Part shown: in pieces, positions 35,201-43,514 of the stretch
How the letters are laid out: the number at the start of each line of letters is the position of its first letter
Numbering within the stretch: the first letter of the stretch is position 1
Source of the DNA: Streptomyces adelaidensis
GTDB taxonomy: Bacteria > Actinomycetota > Actinomycetes > Streptomycetales > Streptomycetaceae
Assembly: GCF_016598475.1 (NCBI RefSeq)
Contig: NZ_JAEMUX010000001.1
Coordinates: 151,185 to 215,184 of the forward strand
Direction: 5' to 3'
Length of the DNA: 64,000 nucleotides
Notes under the pieces: model-generated
Database searches by the model: none
The model's input: only the letters and a program-made list of their open reading frames with translations
Told to the model about the DNA's origin: nothing
Position numbers and translations under genes: made by a program

Positions 35201-36953
35201 CGCCGCCGACGACGCCCGCCGCACGGCCCGCGCCCTGCGCGCCGAGCGCGCGGAGATCGCGGGCGCCCCCGACGACGTACCCGAGCCGGACGCCGACGCG
35301 CCGAAGCAGCCCCTCGCCGCCCTCCGCGAGGCCTACCGTGCCGCCTCCCAGCTGTACGAGAAGGTCGGCGTCGGCGCCGATCTGCGCGCCGAACAGGCGC
35401 GGGCCGAGAGCGACGAGAGCTCCGCGATCGCCGAACTCGACCGGTTGACCAACAAGGTGCGCAACCGCGCCGAGCAGCTTCTGCAATCGCCCGACGGGTC
35501 CGACGGCCCGTCCCGGCAGGCGGCGGCCGCCCGCGCCGAGGAACTCGTCCAGCTCCTCGAAACCCGGGTGTCCACCGCCAGCGAGCAGCTCGGGCGGCTG
35601 CGCGGCGAGGCCGAGCGACACGCCCCCGAGGACGGCGAGGCGCACACCGAGCTGCCCGAGGAACTGCTGCCGCGCGACGCCGAACACGCCCAGGCGCTGC
35701 TGCGCACCGCCACCTCCGAACTCGCCGCCCGCACCGAGGCGTTGACCCAGGCCCGCGAGGCCCACGCCGAGCTGCTGGAGTCCCACCGCGCCGCCGAGGA
35801 CGCGGCCGGCGGCTTCGACGAGACCGCCGCCCTGCTCCGGGACCTCCTGCGCGACCACTCCACGGACGACGACCAGGAGGAGCCCGAGCCCTACCCCGGC
35901 GGTCCCGAAGAGGCTCGCCAGGCCGCCGCCGAGGCCCGCCGCTCCCTGCGCGGCTGCGCCGCCGACCTCTCCGCCGCCGAGGGTGCCGTACGCGAGGCCA
36001 GTGACATCCTCGTACGCCACGCCAACTCCACCCGCTACGAGCAGGTCCGTACGCCGGCCCGCCAGCAGATCCGCGAGCTGCCCGCCTCCACGCTCCCCGA
36101 GCACGCCCAGAAGTGGGCGGACGCCTTCGCCCCCCGACTCCGGGTCCTCACCGACGAGTTGGCTCAGCTGGAACGCAACCGGGACTCGATCGTCGACCGG
36201 CTCAGAGGGCTCGTGGAGTCGGCCCTCGCGACCCTGCGCTCCGCCCAGCGGCTGTCCAGGCTCCCCGAGGGACTGGGGGAGTGGTCCGGCCAGGAGTTCC
36301 TGCGCATCCGCTTCGAGGAACCCGACCAGGCGACCCTCGCCGAGCGGCTCGGCGAGGTCGTCGACGAGGCGACCCGCGCGGCGGTGAAGAAGAACTCCGA
36401 CATGCGCCGTGACGGCATGTCCCTGCTGCTGAGGGGGGTCAGCGCGGCGCTCCAGCCGAAGGGCATCGCCGTGGAGATCCTCAAGCCGGACGCGGTGCTG
36501 CGAGCCGAGCGCGTACCGGTCGGCCAGATGGGCGACGTCTTCTCCGGCGGCCAGCTGCTCACCGCCGCCATCGCGCTCTACTGCACGATGGCCGCGCTGC
36601 GCTCCAACGACCGGGGCCGGGACAAGCACCGCCACGCGGGCACCCTGTTCCTCGACAACCCCATCGGCCGCGCCAACGCGACATACCTGCTGGAGCTGCA
36701 GCGGGCCGTGTCGGACGCGCTCGGCGTCCAGCTCCTCTACACCACCGGCCTGTTCGACACGACGGCCTTGGCGGAGTTCCCGCTGGTCATCCGCCTGCGC
36801 AACGACGCCGACCTGCGAGCGGGCCTCAAGTACATCCGCGTGGAGGAACACCTCCGCCCGGGACTGCCGCAGCAGCCCCAGGCGGGGGAAGTGGGACACA
36901 GCGAGATCACCGCGACAAGGATGTACAAGAGGCCGCCGACAACCGCCCCTTGA
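32280..36953 (+). CDS. SMC-like coiled-coil ATPase (MukB/JetC-type)
   Basis: A 1557-residue protein with an SMC layout. Walker A is near residues 64-71 (ENGGGKSVLL). Long Ala/Glu/Arg-rich coiled coils span about 330-640 and 830-1390, separated by a globular hinge-like domain at about 670-830 (VLATVEFLGEHGIPALPGW, LVDGVIITDPASHARAREA). The C-terminal head has an ABC signature DVFSGGQLLTAAIALYC near 1420 and Walker B TLFLDNPIGRAN near 1456. The catalytic Glu after the Walker B Asp is Asn. It probably forms a DNA-entrapping dimer with the two upstream products. The ATG at 32280 has only a weak ribosome site. No JetD-type nuclease gene is next to it. Confidence 0.85.
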   Translation: MYELSRVRLYSIGPAGARYADTVLDLRGVGAPVPDPAPQQAEFFEEEPTGPPRRPAPAGVLFLENGGGKSVLLKLIFSVMLPGHRNTLGGASSGVLRKFLLADDCGHVALEWQHTLTGECVVVGKASEWRGRQVSNDPRKFAEAWYSFRPGPGLSLDNLPVAESTAVRPPVEGASGAHGRRRTMKGFRDALTEAGKAYPHLEVHWEEIHDRWNEHLTELGLDPELFRYQREMNADEGEAAGLFAVKKDSDFTDLLLRAVTDTRDTDGLADLVGGFGNKLGRRAELIAERDFTAGSVDLLGRIVDAAEGRARARDIHTGAERRTRGLARRLSARATRERLRGTDLAQRVTAAAYAVTHAEASRDRSALIAAELAYRHASLALAAAEKSAAAQKRELADARTLHSAWQAAEAVLRNRAAADRVARVAAAIQEAERDAAPALAARAKAAVDLVRALHGAAESAENLANEGEERSAALQEVGEAAHRDSTAAATEAQRARSEIGHLKQRLSEVEQETAEAVRAGWLDDSAPDADPARAALAASDAEKSAVAAWDTARDASRRASEHAREAASAESRAELTAARAADAAVAAEHAYDGERRTAEGLAGDERLAELLSLPGTAGGARSAVPVPRRGGGEAEGSRPASGGADVARASAEDSLTPEELDRFADELRELLEENVSSAERHLFELRTAAADDSRILGALGDGGLLPPGPDVLATVEFLGEHGIPALPGWRYLAQAVDPADHARVLAARPELVDGVIITDPASHARAREALNDAALLPRSAVAVGTAAALLAPTPPVDSQDSGVFLVPPNPAMHDEHAADEERQALRARATERDEEIRDLAARLGKDRELAARLASWRTGCPAGRLTELATAAQETRAFAEESEAELAEARTVRAETEETAAEATQVRDVRQEAAQKARRAADALAGLAYRLRERAGWQVRLRELADEAMESEARAQSCLERARAADEDRRATQRAADDARRTARALRAERAEIAGAPDDVPEPDADAPKQPLAALREAYRAASQLYEKVGVGADLRAEQARAESDESSAIAELDRLTNKVRNRAEQLLQSPDGSDGPSRQAAAARAEELVQLLETRVSTASEQLGRLRGEAERHAPEDGEAHTELPEELLPRDAEHAQALLRTATSELAARTEALTQAREAHAELLESHRAAEDAAGGFDETAALLRDLLRDHSTDDDQEEPEPYPGGPEEARQAAAEARRSLRGCAADLSAAEGAVREASDILVRHANSTRYEQVRTPARQQIRELPASTLPEHAQKWADAFAPRLRVLTDELAQLERNRDSIVDRLRGLVESALATLRSAQRLSRLPEGLGEWSGQEFLRIRFEEPDQATLAERLGEVVDEATRAAVKKNSDMRRDGMSLLLRGVSAALQPKGIAVEILKPDAVLRAERVPVGQMGDVFSGGQLLTAAIALYCTMAALRSNDRGRDKHRHAGTLFLDNPIGRANATYLLELQRAVSDALGVQLLYTTGLFDTTALAEFPLVIRLRNDADLRAGLKYIRVEEHLRPGLPQQPQAGEVGHSEITATRMYKRPPTTAP

Positions 36954-36974
36954 GGGGCGCGGGGAACTGCGCGC
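36944..36974 (+). repeat. Streptomyces intergenic GC repeat, copy 3
   Basis: CGCCCCT (36944-36950) and AGGGGCG (36953-36959) form a hairpin with a 2-base loop, followed by CGGGGAACTGCGCG. The SMC-like stop codon TGA (36951-36953) lies inside it. This word is common between Streptomyces genes and may act as a terminator. Confidence 0.65.
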
Positions 36975-37040
36975 TCAAGCACAACCGACCCGCAGCCGCC
37001 CTATGTCCTAAAGCACCCGCCGCATCCGCCGCCCCGCTCT

Positions 37041-38591
37041 TTAGGCGTCCGCCTTCAAAAGATCCGCACACTTCTCGCCGATCATCATCGTCGTGATGCA
37101 CGGATTCACGGTCACCAGATCCGGCATCACCGACCCGTCCGCCACCCGCAGCCCCTCGATCCCCTTGACCCGCAGCCGCGCGTCCAGCGGGGCCGAGGGA
37201 TCGTCGTCGGCGCCCATCTTCACGGTGCAGGCCGGGTGGTAGACGGTGTTGTGGGTCTTGTGGATGTAGTCGAGCAGCTCCTCGTCGGAGCGGACGTCCG
37301 GGCCCGGAGCCAGTTCGGCGCCCGCCCAACCGCTCAGCGCGGGCTGCGAAGCGATCCGCCGGGCGAGCCGGAGACCGTACGTCATCACCCGCACGTCGTG
37401 CTCGTGGGTGAAGTAGCGCGGGTCGACCTTCGGCTTGTCCCGGTAGTCCCGGGTGCGCAACCGCACGGTGCCCCGGGACCTGGCCCGCGTCACGTTCGGC
37501 GTCAGACAGAACGCGTTCTCGGACGTGGGATATCCATGCCGGGTCGTGTTCATGTCGAACGGGACTGACCCGTAATGGAACATCAGGTCGGGCCGGTCGA
37601 GGCCCGGTTCGGTGTCGTAGAAGACGCCCGCCTCCCACCACTGGCTGGACGTGGTGGTCATCGGCTGGGCGGCCTCCCACATGATGACGCCCTCGGGATG
37701 ATCCTGGAGGTTCTCGCCGACGCCCGCCGAGTCCACGACCACGTCCACGCCCACTTCGCGCAGTTGTTCGGCGGGGCCGATGCCCGAGAGCATCAGGAGC
37801 TTCGGGGTGTCGATCGCGCCGCAGGAGACGATGACCTCACGCCGGGCGCGAACCGTCCGGGTGCGGATCAGGTCGGGATCCAGGTACTCGGCGCCGACGC
37901 AGCGCCGCCCGTCGAGCACCAGTCTCTTGGCGCGGACCCCGGTCCGCACCTCCAGGTTCGGCCGCTTGCCCAGGATCGGGTGCAGATACGCCACCGAGGA
38001 GGACTGCCGGATGTTGTTCTCGTCGGAGTTGATCTGGAACCAGTTGGCGCCCCGGACGACCGTCGTGCCCGTGTTGAAGGGCGTCGTGGGGATGCCGGCC
38101 TGTGCGCACGCCTCCAGCAGGGCGTTGCCGCACGGGTCCTCGCTCTTCAGCGTGCGCAGCTTCACCGGGCCCGTGCGGCCGTGGTGGTCGCCGGGCGCGT
38201 CGTTGGTCTCCAGGCGCTGGTAGAGCGGGAAGAGGTCGGCCGCGGACCAGCCCGTACAGCCCGCGGCCGCCCAGTCGTCGAGGTCCTCCGCCGGTGCCCA
38301 GAAGGCGATACAGGAGTTGTGGGACGAGCAGCCGCCGAGGACCTTCGCCCGGGCGTGCCGCATGAAGCTGTTGCCGCTGGCCTGCGGCTCGACCGGGTAG
38401 TCCCAGTCGTAGCCGGAGTCCAGCAGGCCCATCCAGCGTTCCAGCTTCAGGACGTCGTCGTCACCGACGTCACTGGGTCCCGCCTCCAGTACGCACACCG
38501 TGACCGACGGATCTTCGGAGAGCCGGGCCGCGACCACGTTTCCCGCGGTGCCGCCGCCGACCACGACATAGTCGAACTCTTCTGGTTTCAT
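37041..38591 (-). CDS. GMC family FAD oxidoreductase, choline dehydrogenase-like
   Basis: A 516-residue GMC flavoenzyme. The N-terminal FAD-binding motif is YVVVGGGTAGNVVAARL, followed by HARAKVLGGCSSHNSCIAFW (GMC signature 1) and GAIDTPKLLMLSGIGP (signature 2). The catalytic His region is THNTVYHPACTVKMG and the last FAD contact is VADGSVMPDLVTVNPCITTMMIGEK. It oxidises an alcohol such as choline to the aldehyde. A perfect AAGGAGGT lies before ATG 38591. It is the last gene after an aldehyde dehydrogenase and an amino acid-type permease, which favours choline to glycine betaine or a similar route. Confidence 0.9.
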   Translation of the reverse strand: MKPEEFDYVVVGGGTAGNVVAARLSEDPSVTVCVLEAGPSDVGDDDVLKLERWMGLLDSGYDWDYPVEPQASGNSFMRHARAKVLGGCSSHNSCIAFWAPAEDLDDWAAAGCTGWSAADLFPLYQRLETNDAPGDHHGRTGPVKLRTLKSEDPCGNALLEACAQAGIPTTPFNTGTTVVRGANWFQINSDENNIRQSSSVAYLHPILGKRPNLEVRTGVRAKRLVLDGRRCVGAEYLDPDLIRTRTVRARREVIVSCGAIDTPKLLMLSGIGPAEQLREVGVDVVVDSAGVGENLQDHPEGVIMWEAAQPMTTTSSQWWEAGVFYDTEPGLDRPDLMFHYGSVPFDMNTTRHGYPTSENAFCLTPNVTRARSRGTVRLRTRDYRDKPKVDPRYFTHEHDVRVMTYGLRLARRIASQPALSGWAGAELAPGPDVRSDEELLDYIHKTHNTVYHPACTVKMGADDDPSAPLDARLRVKGIEGLRVADGSVMPDLVTVNPCITTMMIGEKCADLLKADA

Positions 38592-38702
38592 GGGGAGTTG
38601 ACCTCCTTGTGTTGCTGCCTTGCTGCCTTGCGGGGGTGCTTCGCCGCTTCGCTGCTGTGACGCAGTGCCGCTGTGCCGCGTCGGGTTCTCGGGAGCCGGT
38701 GC

Positions 38703-40301
38703 TCAGTCGGCCGCCGGGGAGGCGACGGGCGACGCGGCAGGCGCCGGCGGGGTGGTGCCGGCCTCGACGGCCACCGCGTGCTCGGCGAGCACGCCCGTCC
38801 GGTGCCGCTGGATGAACCAGTAGTAGGCGAAGCCGCCGCCGGCGATGACCCCGACGAAGAGCACCGCGCCCCACTGCAGGTACCAGTGGAACGGGGCGGT
38901 CGCGTTGTAGACCGAGGCCCGCGGCCAGATCAGGTTGAGGGTCATGCCCGTGCCCCACACCACGGCGAGGATGTTGACGGGTATGCCCCAGCGGCCCAGC
39001 GAGAACCTGCCGTCACCGGCGGGCTGCCACTTGCCGCGCAGCCGCGCCACCAGCATCGGCACGGTGACCCCCAGGTAGGCCAGGTAGATCATGATGATGC
39101 CGATGCTGGTCACCACGGTGAAGATCTGCGGCTGGCGGATGTTGACCACGAGGATCGACAGGGCCAGGACCCCGATGATCACGGTCGGCAGGACCGGCGT
39201 CTGGAAGCGCGGGTGGATCTTGGCCAGCTTCGAGGACGCGGGCAGGTTGTTGTCGCGGGCCATCGCGAACGCCAGCCGGACCGCGGCGGTGTGAACCGCC
39301 AGCGCACAGACGGTGACCGCGATCAGGACGCACCACAGCATCGCCTTGCCGGCCGTCGGGCCGAGCACATTGAGCACGACGTACTGCAGCCCGTCCGTGG
39401 ACAGCTGCTCGCCCTTAAGGCTGGAGACGCTCATGAGGGCCAGCAGCAGGATCAGGCCGCCGAGGAGGAAGGAGGCGACGATCGCCCGGATGATCGCGCG
39501 CGGCGCGTTCCGGGTCGGGTCCAGCGACTCCTCGCCGAGCGAGGCGGCCGTGTCGAAGCCGTACATGACGTACGCGGACGCCAGCGAGGCCACGAGAAAC
39601 GCGCCCAGGTACCCGTTGCCGTAGGCCGCCCCGGTGCCGTTCGTCTCCATGACCACCTGCGGGCCGCGTGTGATGTGCACCGCGAACAGCACGATCAGTA
39701 CGACGGTGGCGATCAGCTCGATGAACACGCCCGCCGTGTTGACCTGTGCCATCAGCTTGACGCCAAAGGCGTTCACCACGGTGGTGAACAGGATCAACAC
39801 CGCGGCCAGGATGACCGCGTTGGTTGCCACGTCGTAGGTACCGGTGCCGTCCCCGACGATCTGGAACACGTCGGAGATCTGGGGCAGCGTCAGCTGGTAG
39901 GCGAGTGCGACCGCCGCGATCGACACGACCGAGGCGATCAGCATCATCCAGCCGGCGAGCCAGCCCAGGTGCGGGTTGCCTATCTTCTTCGACCAGTTGT
40001 AGACGGAGCCGGCGACCGGGTAGCGCGCCGCCAGCTCCGCGAAACAGAGCGCGACCATGAACTGGCCGACGAACACCATCGGCCACGACCACCAGTAGGC
40101 GGGACCGCCGCTGGCGAAGCCGAAGTAGAACAGTTGGAAGGTGCCGGTCAGGATCGAGATATAGCTGATCCCGGCGGCGAAGGTGTGGAAGTTGCCGAGA
40201 GTGCGCTTGAGTTCGGGCTTGTAGCCGAACTCGGCGAGGTCGGCGTCGTCGGATGTGTTCTTCGCGCTATTTGGTCCGGTCGGTTGCTCGATCGTCGTCA
40301 T
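38703..40301 (-). CDS. APC superfamily permease
   Basis: A 532-residue transporter with 12 or more transmembrane helices. It starts with FGYKPELKRTLGNFHTFAAGISYISILTG and has AELAARYPVAGSVYNWSKKIG, the amino acid permease signature. GFDTAASLGEESLDPTRNAPRAI is the conserved loop of the APC family. The tail is Ala/Pro-rich and cytoplasmic. Flanked by aldehyde dehydrogenase and GMC oxidoreductase genes, it probably imports their amino-alcohol or choline-like substrate. ATG 40301 follows AGGAG, and an upstream in-frame ATG at 40322 is less well placed. Confidence 0.88.
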   Translation of the reverse strand: MTTIEQPTGPNSAKNTSDDADLAEFGYKPELKRTLGNFHTFAAGISYISILTGTFQLFYFGFASGGPAYWWSWPMVFVGQFMVALCFAELAARYPVAGSVYNWSKKIGNPHLGWLAGWMMLIASVVSIAAVALAYQLTLPQISDVFQIVGDGTGTYDVATNAVILAAVLILFTTVVNAFGVKLMAQVNTAGVFIELIATVVLIVLFAVHITRGPQVVMETNGTGAAYGNGYLGAFLVASLASAYVMYGFDTAASLGEESLDPTRNAPRAIIRAIVASFLLGGLILLLALMSVSSLKGEQLSTDGLQYVVLNVLGPTAGKAMLWCVLIAVTVCALAVHTAAVRLAFAMARDNNLPASSKLAKIHPRFQTPVLPTVIIGVLALSILVVNIRQPQIFTVVTSIGIIMIYLAYLGVTVPMLVARLRGKWQPAGDGRFSLGRWGIPVNILAVVWGTGMTLNLIWPRASVYNATAPFHWYLQWGAVLFVGVIAGGGFAYYWFIQRHRTGVLAEHAVAVEAGTTPPAPAASPVASPAAD

Positions 40302-40417
40302 GAGCGGCTCCTGGTGGGCCATGGGGAGGAGGGAGGAGTTATGACTACGCCTCATGTGCCCTTTGTCACAAGGGAGCCAAGGGAGCCAAGAGGGAGGGGG
40401 CGAAGCGGCCGGGAGCG

Positions 40418-41902
40418 TCAGGCGAACCAGCCCTGGGGTGAGGGGTCGGTGTTGCGCCAGATGTGCTTCGCCTCGCGGTACTCGGCGAGCCCCGAGGGCC
40501 CGAGTTCGCGGCCGAAGCCGGACTGCTTGAAGCCACCCCACTCGGCCTGCGGCACATACGGGTGGTAGTCGTTGATCCACACTGTGCCGATCCGCAGCCG
40601 GGCCGCGACCCGCCGGGCCCTGGCCTCGTCCGTCGTCCATACGGCGCCGGCCAGACCGTAGACGGTGTCGTTGGCCAGCCGCACGGCCTCGTCCTCGCTG
40701 CTGAAGCGTTCCACCGTCAGCACCGGCCCGAACGACTCGTCCTGGACCACGGACATCGTGCTCGTGCACTCGTCCAGGACGGTCGGCAGATAGTAGAAGC
40801 CCTTGTCATAGGTGCTGTCGGCGTTGCCGGCGTCGCCGCTCGGCCGCTCGCCCCCGCAGCGCAGCACCGCGCCCTCCGCGATGCCCCGGGCGACGTACTC
40901 CTCGACCTTCGACCGGTGCGCCGCCGAGATCAGCGGTCCGGTCTGCGCCCGCTCGTCGAACGGGCCGCCGAGCCGGATCTCCTTCGCCCGGCGGACGACC
41001 TCGTCGACGAACCGGTCGTGCAGCGAGTCCTCCACCAGCAGGCGGGCACCCGCCGAACACACCTGCCCCGAGTGCAGGAACACCGCGGTGAGCGCCATGT
41101 CGACGGCCGTGTCGAAGTCGGCGTCGGCGAAGACGATGTTCGGGTTCTTGCCACCCAGCTCCAGAGCGACCTTCTTCACCGTCCCGGCGGCCGTGGCCAT
41201 CAGCCGGCGCCCGGTCTGCAGACCGCCGGTGAAGGAGACCAGATCCACGTCCGGGTGGTCGGCGAGCGGGGCACCGGCCTCGGGGCCGGCGCCCAGGACC
41301 AGGTTGGCCACGCCCGACGGCAGCCCGGCCTCTTCCAGCAGGCGCATCAGATGGATCGCGGTGTGCGGGGTCAGCTCGCTCGGCTTCAGTACGAAGGTGT
41401 TGCCGGCCGCGAGCGCCGGGGCGACCTTCCAGGCCGTCTGGAGGAGCGGGTAGTTCCAGGGGGTGATCAGCGCGCACACGCCGACCGGCTCGTACACGAC
41501 CCGGCTGTCCACGCCCGCCTGTCCGGTGTCGACGACCCGGCCTGTCTCGGCGGTGGCCGCCCGACCGAAGTAGCGGAAGCAGTTCGCGATGTCGTCGATG
41601 TCGTACTCGCTCTCCACCAGCCGCTTGCCGGTGTCGAGGGACTCGGCGCGGGCCAGCGCGTCCTTGTCGCGTAGGAGGAGGTCCGCGACCCGGAGCAGCA
41701 GGTCACCGCGGTCGGCGGGCGGGGTGGTGGGCCAGGGGCCCTCGTCGAAGGCGCGCCGCGCGGCCGAGATCGCCTCCGCGGTGTCCTTGCCGCCGCCCTC
41801 GTCGACGACCGCTACCAGGCTGCCGTCGGCGGGACAGCGGATCTCACGCGTCCGCCCGTCGAGCGCGGATCGCCACGCTCCGCCGATGAAGAGTTCAGGC
41901 AT
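40418..41902 (-). CDS. aldehyde dehydrogenase, betaine-aldehyde type
   Basis: A 494-residue NAD(P)-dependent aldehyde dehydrogenase. ITPWNYPLLQTAWKVAPALAAGNTFVLKPSE binds the cofactor, VALELGGKNPNIVF holds the catalytic Glu, and FLHSGQVCSAGARLLVE holds the nucleophilic Cys. The EWGGFKQSGFGRELG end is typical of GbsA/BetB-like enzymes. It heads a three-gene leftward cluster with the permease and GMC oxidoreductase, fitting two-step oxidation of choline or a related alcohol to the acid. AGGAGG precedes ATG 41902. Confidence 0.93.
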   Translation of the reverse strand: MPELFIGGAWRSALDGRTREIRCPADGSLVAVVDEGGGKDTAEAISAARRAFDEGPWPTTPPADRGDLLLRVADLLLRDKDALARAESLDTGKRLVESEYDIDDIANCFRYFGRAATAETGRVVDTGQAGVDSRVVYEPVGVCALITPWNYPLLQTAWKVAPALAAGNTFVLKPSELTPHTAIHLMRLLEEAGLPSGVANLVLGAGPEAGAPLADHPDVDLVSFTGGLQTGRRLMATAAGTVKKVALELGGKNPNIVFADADFDTAVDMALTAVFLHSGQVCSAGARLLVEDSLHDRFVDEVVRRAKEIRLGGPFDERAQTGPLISAAHRSKVEEYVARGIAEGAVLRCGGERPSGDAGNADSTYDKGFYYLPTVLDECTSTMSVVQDESFGPVLTVERFSSEDEAVRLANDTVYGLAGAVWTTDEARARRVAARLRIGTVWINDYHPYVPQAEWGGFKQSGFGRELGPSGLAEYREAKHIWRNTDPSPQGWFA

Positions 41903-42962
41903 GTCTCTCGTTCCTCCTGGTCAGCGCCGTACGGAAGGCGCCCTCGCGGCTGGGCACCTAACCGGACGACCGCGTTCTATGCCAAACAGGAGGCCAAATG
42001 TGACGGTCAACACGCCTGGTCAGAAGCCTGCACCTCCGAGAGTGCCGCCCTTTCGCCTCTGGAGCAGCCACTCCTGGAGAATCCCGATGTGCTGCCCGGT
42101 GGGCACCAGCACACCATCCTTCACGCGCGCGCGACCCTTGCCGGACCACGTGCACTGGCCCATGTGATGCCGGGGCGGCACGGCCCTTGGCGAACAGGCT
42201 GACCGGGTGCGCGGTGGTGGCCGTCGGAGCGGATCGGCGACGATCTCGGGGCCCCAGGCAGTGACTCCTGCGGTCGCCGAAGTGACTCCTGCGGTCGCCG
42301 AGTCGCGCCGTCGGGGCGGCGTCGGCGTCGGTCTCGGCCTCGTCACCGGCACCGATGTCGCCAGACTGAGATGAGCCGGCCACCGACCCGGGCGACGCCC
42401 ATGTCAACAGCGGCCTCGAATGGCATGACGGCCGTGTCCTTCCCCCCGCCGACTGCCGTCTGGCTCATGCGCCTCATCTCGCCCGACATGACGACGTGCC
42501 CTGGGACGACGGCTGGGGGACCGCCTGCCTGCCGCAGGTGGGCGGTCTCGGAGAGGTCGCCCACCCCGGCGCCACCCACGCTCACTCAGCTGGCCTTCGC
42601 CGCCGAGCAACCACGCGTCGCCGTACGGAACCCGCTCGCCGGACGCATGGCCGAAACCCCGTGATCGGCGCCCTCCGCCCGGTCCGACCGGTACGGCGCC
42701 CACATTCGCTTCGCCGGGACGCACCGCGACGACGGAGACACCGCCCCTGTCGCCGAGGCTGCGATTACCGAGGCCGCCCCAGCAGAGGGCGGCACCCTCG
42801 CCGTCCACGAACGGAGGGGCTGCACGAGCGCCGTCCTCGCCACCCCTTCACACGGACCGGACGCGAACCACCCCGCGCGGCAAGCAGGATGGACCGGCAA
42901 CGAGCTGACGAGCCGTCCGGAAGGGGGCAGGCCAGGCGCCGTAATGGCCCGCCCCGGCCGTC
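41903..42962. other. 1.06-kb region without a confident gene
   Basis: Both strands have long open frames only because GC is high, and none keeps a recognisable family or a good start. On the minus strand a 47-codon frame ending at 42020 (MGQCTWSGKGRARVKDG...) has protein-like texture but no ribosome site. On the plus strand a short stretch near 42690-42850 (YGAHIRFAGTHRDDGDTAP) looks like a degraded coding fragment. A 21-base tandem duplication lies at 42260-42301. The region looks like decayed sequence. Confidence 0.5.
42260..42301. repeat. exact 21-bp tandem duplication
   Basis: The 21 bases at 42260-42280 recur exactly and directly at 42281-42301. The unit begins AGTGACTCCTGCGG and ends GTCGCCGA. 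Confidence 0.85.
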
Positions 42963-43514
42963 CTACGGGTGCGACAGCTGCCCGGCCCCGCCCTGCCGAC
43001 GTATCCGCTCCTGCGCACGCTCCGCCGTCCGTGCCTCGCGGCGGACCCGGCGCCGCTCGCGCCGCAGGGACCGCGCCGAGCTGCTGGGGGCCGACACCAC
43101 GCCGTTGCGCTGGTTCCACACCTGGCGGGTCACCCAGACGTCCAGCACGCCCCAGGTGGCCGCGACCGTGCTCGCCACGCTGCTCAGCACCATGGGGAAC
43201 GCCAGCCAGGAACCGGCGAGCGTGCACAGGAACGCCACCATCGCCTGGATCAGCGTCACCGCGGTGATGATGACCGCGCGCACCGCCGCCGTCCGCACCG
43301 GATCGGGCAGTCGTCGCTTGCGCGCCGGCTCCTCGATCCACAACGGCCGGTAACGCAGCCGCTCTTCGTCGCCACCGGCGGACAACTTCCGTTCTTCCAC
43401 CGCGACAGCCCCACCCGCCAGGAGGCCGTGATCCGGTGCCTGAGCGCCCCGCGGCGCCGCCTCGGCCCTCGCCGCACCGCTCCCGGGTGCTTTGCGCCGC
43501 TCCGCCGTGCCCAT
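42963..43514 (-). CDS. hypothetical two-helix membrane protein
   Basis: A 183-residue protein. A basic and Ala-rich N-terminal half (about residues 1-75, with LRYRPLWIEEPARKRRLPDP) precedes two transmembrane segments (about 85-105, VIITAVTLIQAMVAFLCTLAG, and 108-128, LAFPMVLSSVASTVAATWGVL). A strongly basic coiled tail (SLRRERRRVRREARTAERAQERIRRQ) follows. No family is recognised. ATG 43514 has GGGGAG ten bases upstream. It is divergent from the cvn operon. Confidence 0.65.
   Translation of the reverse strand: MGTAERRKAPGSGAARAEAAPRGAQAPDHGLLAGGAVAVEERKLSAGGDEERLRYRPLWIEEPARKRRLPDPVRTAAVRAVIITAVTLIQAMVAFLCTLAGSWLAFPMVLSSVASTVAATWGVLDVWVTRQVWNQRNGVVSAPSSSARSLRRERRRVRREARTAERAQERIRRQGGAGQLSHP

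Noticed and set aside
33945..36899. 984-codon minus-strand open frame inside the SMC-like gene
   Set aside because: Gly/Val/Leu-rich shadow of the coiled-coil codons. The plus-strand frame has Walker A, signature and Walker B motifs.
42496..43353. 285-codon plus-strand frame
   Set aside because: Arg/Pro-rich with no family, and its second half is opposite the better supported membrane protein at 42963-43514.
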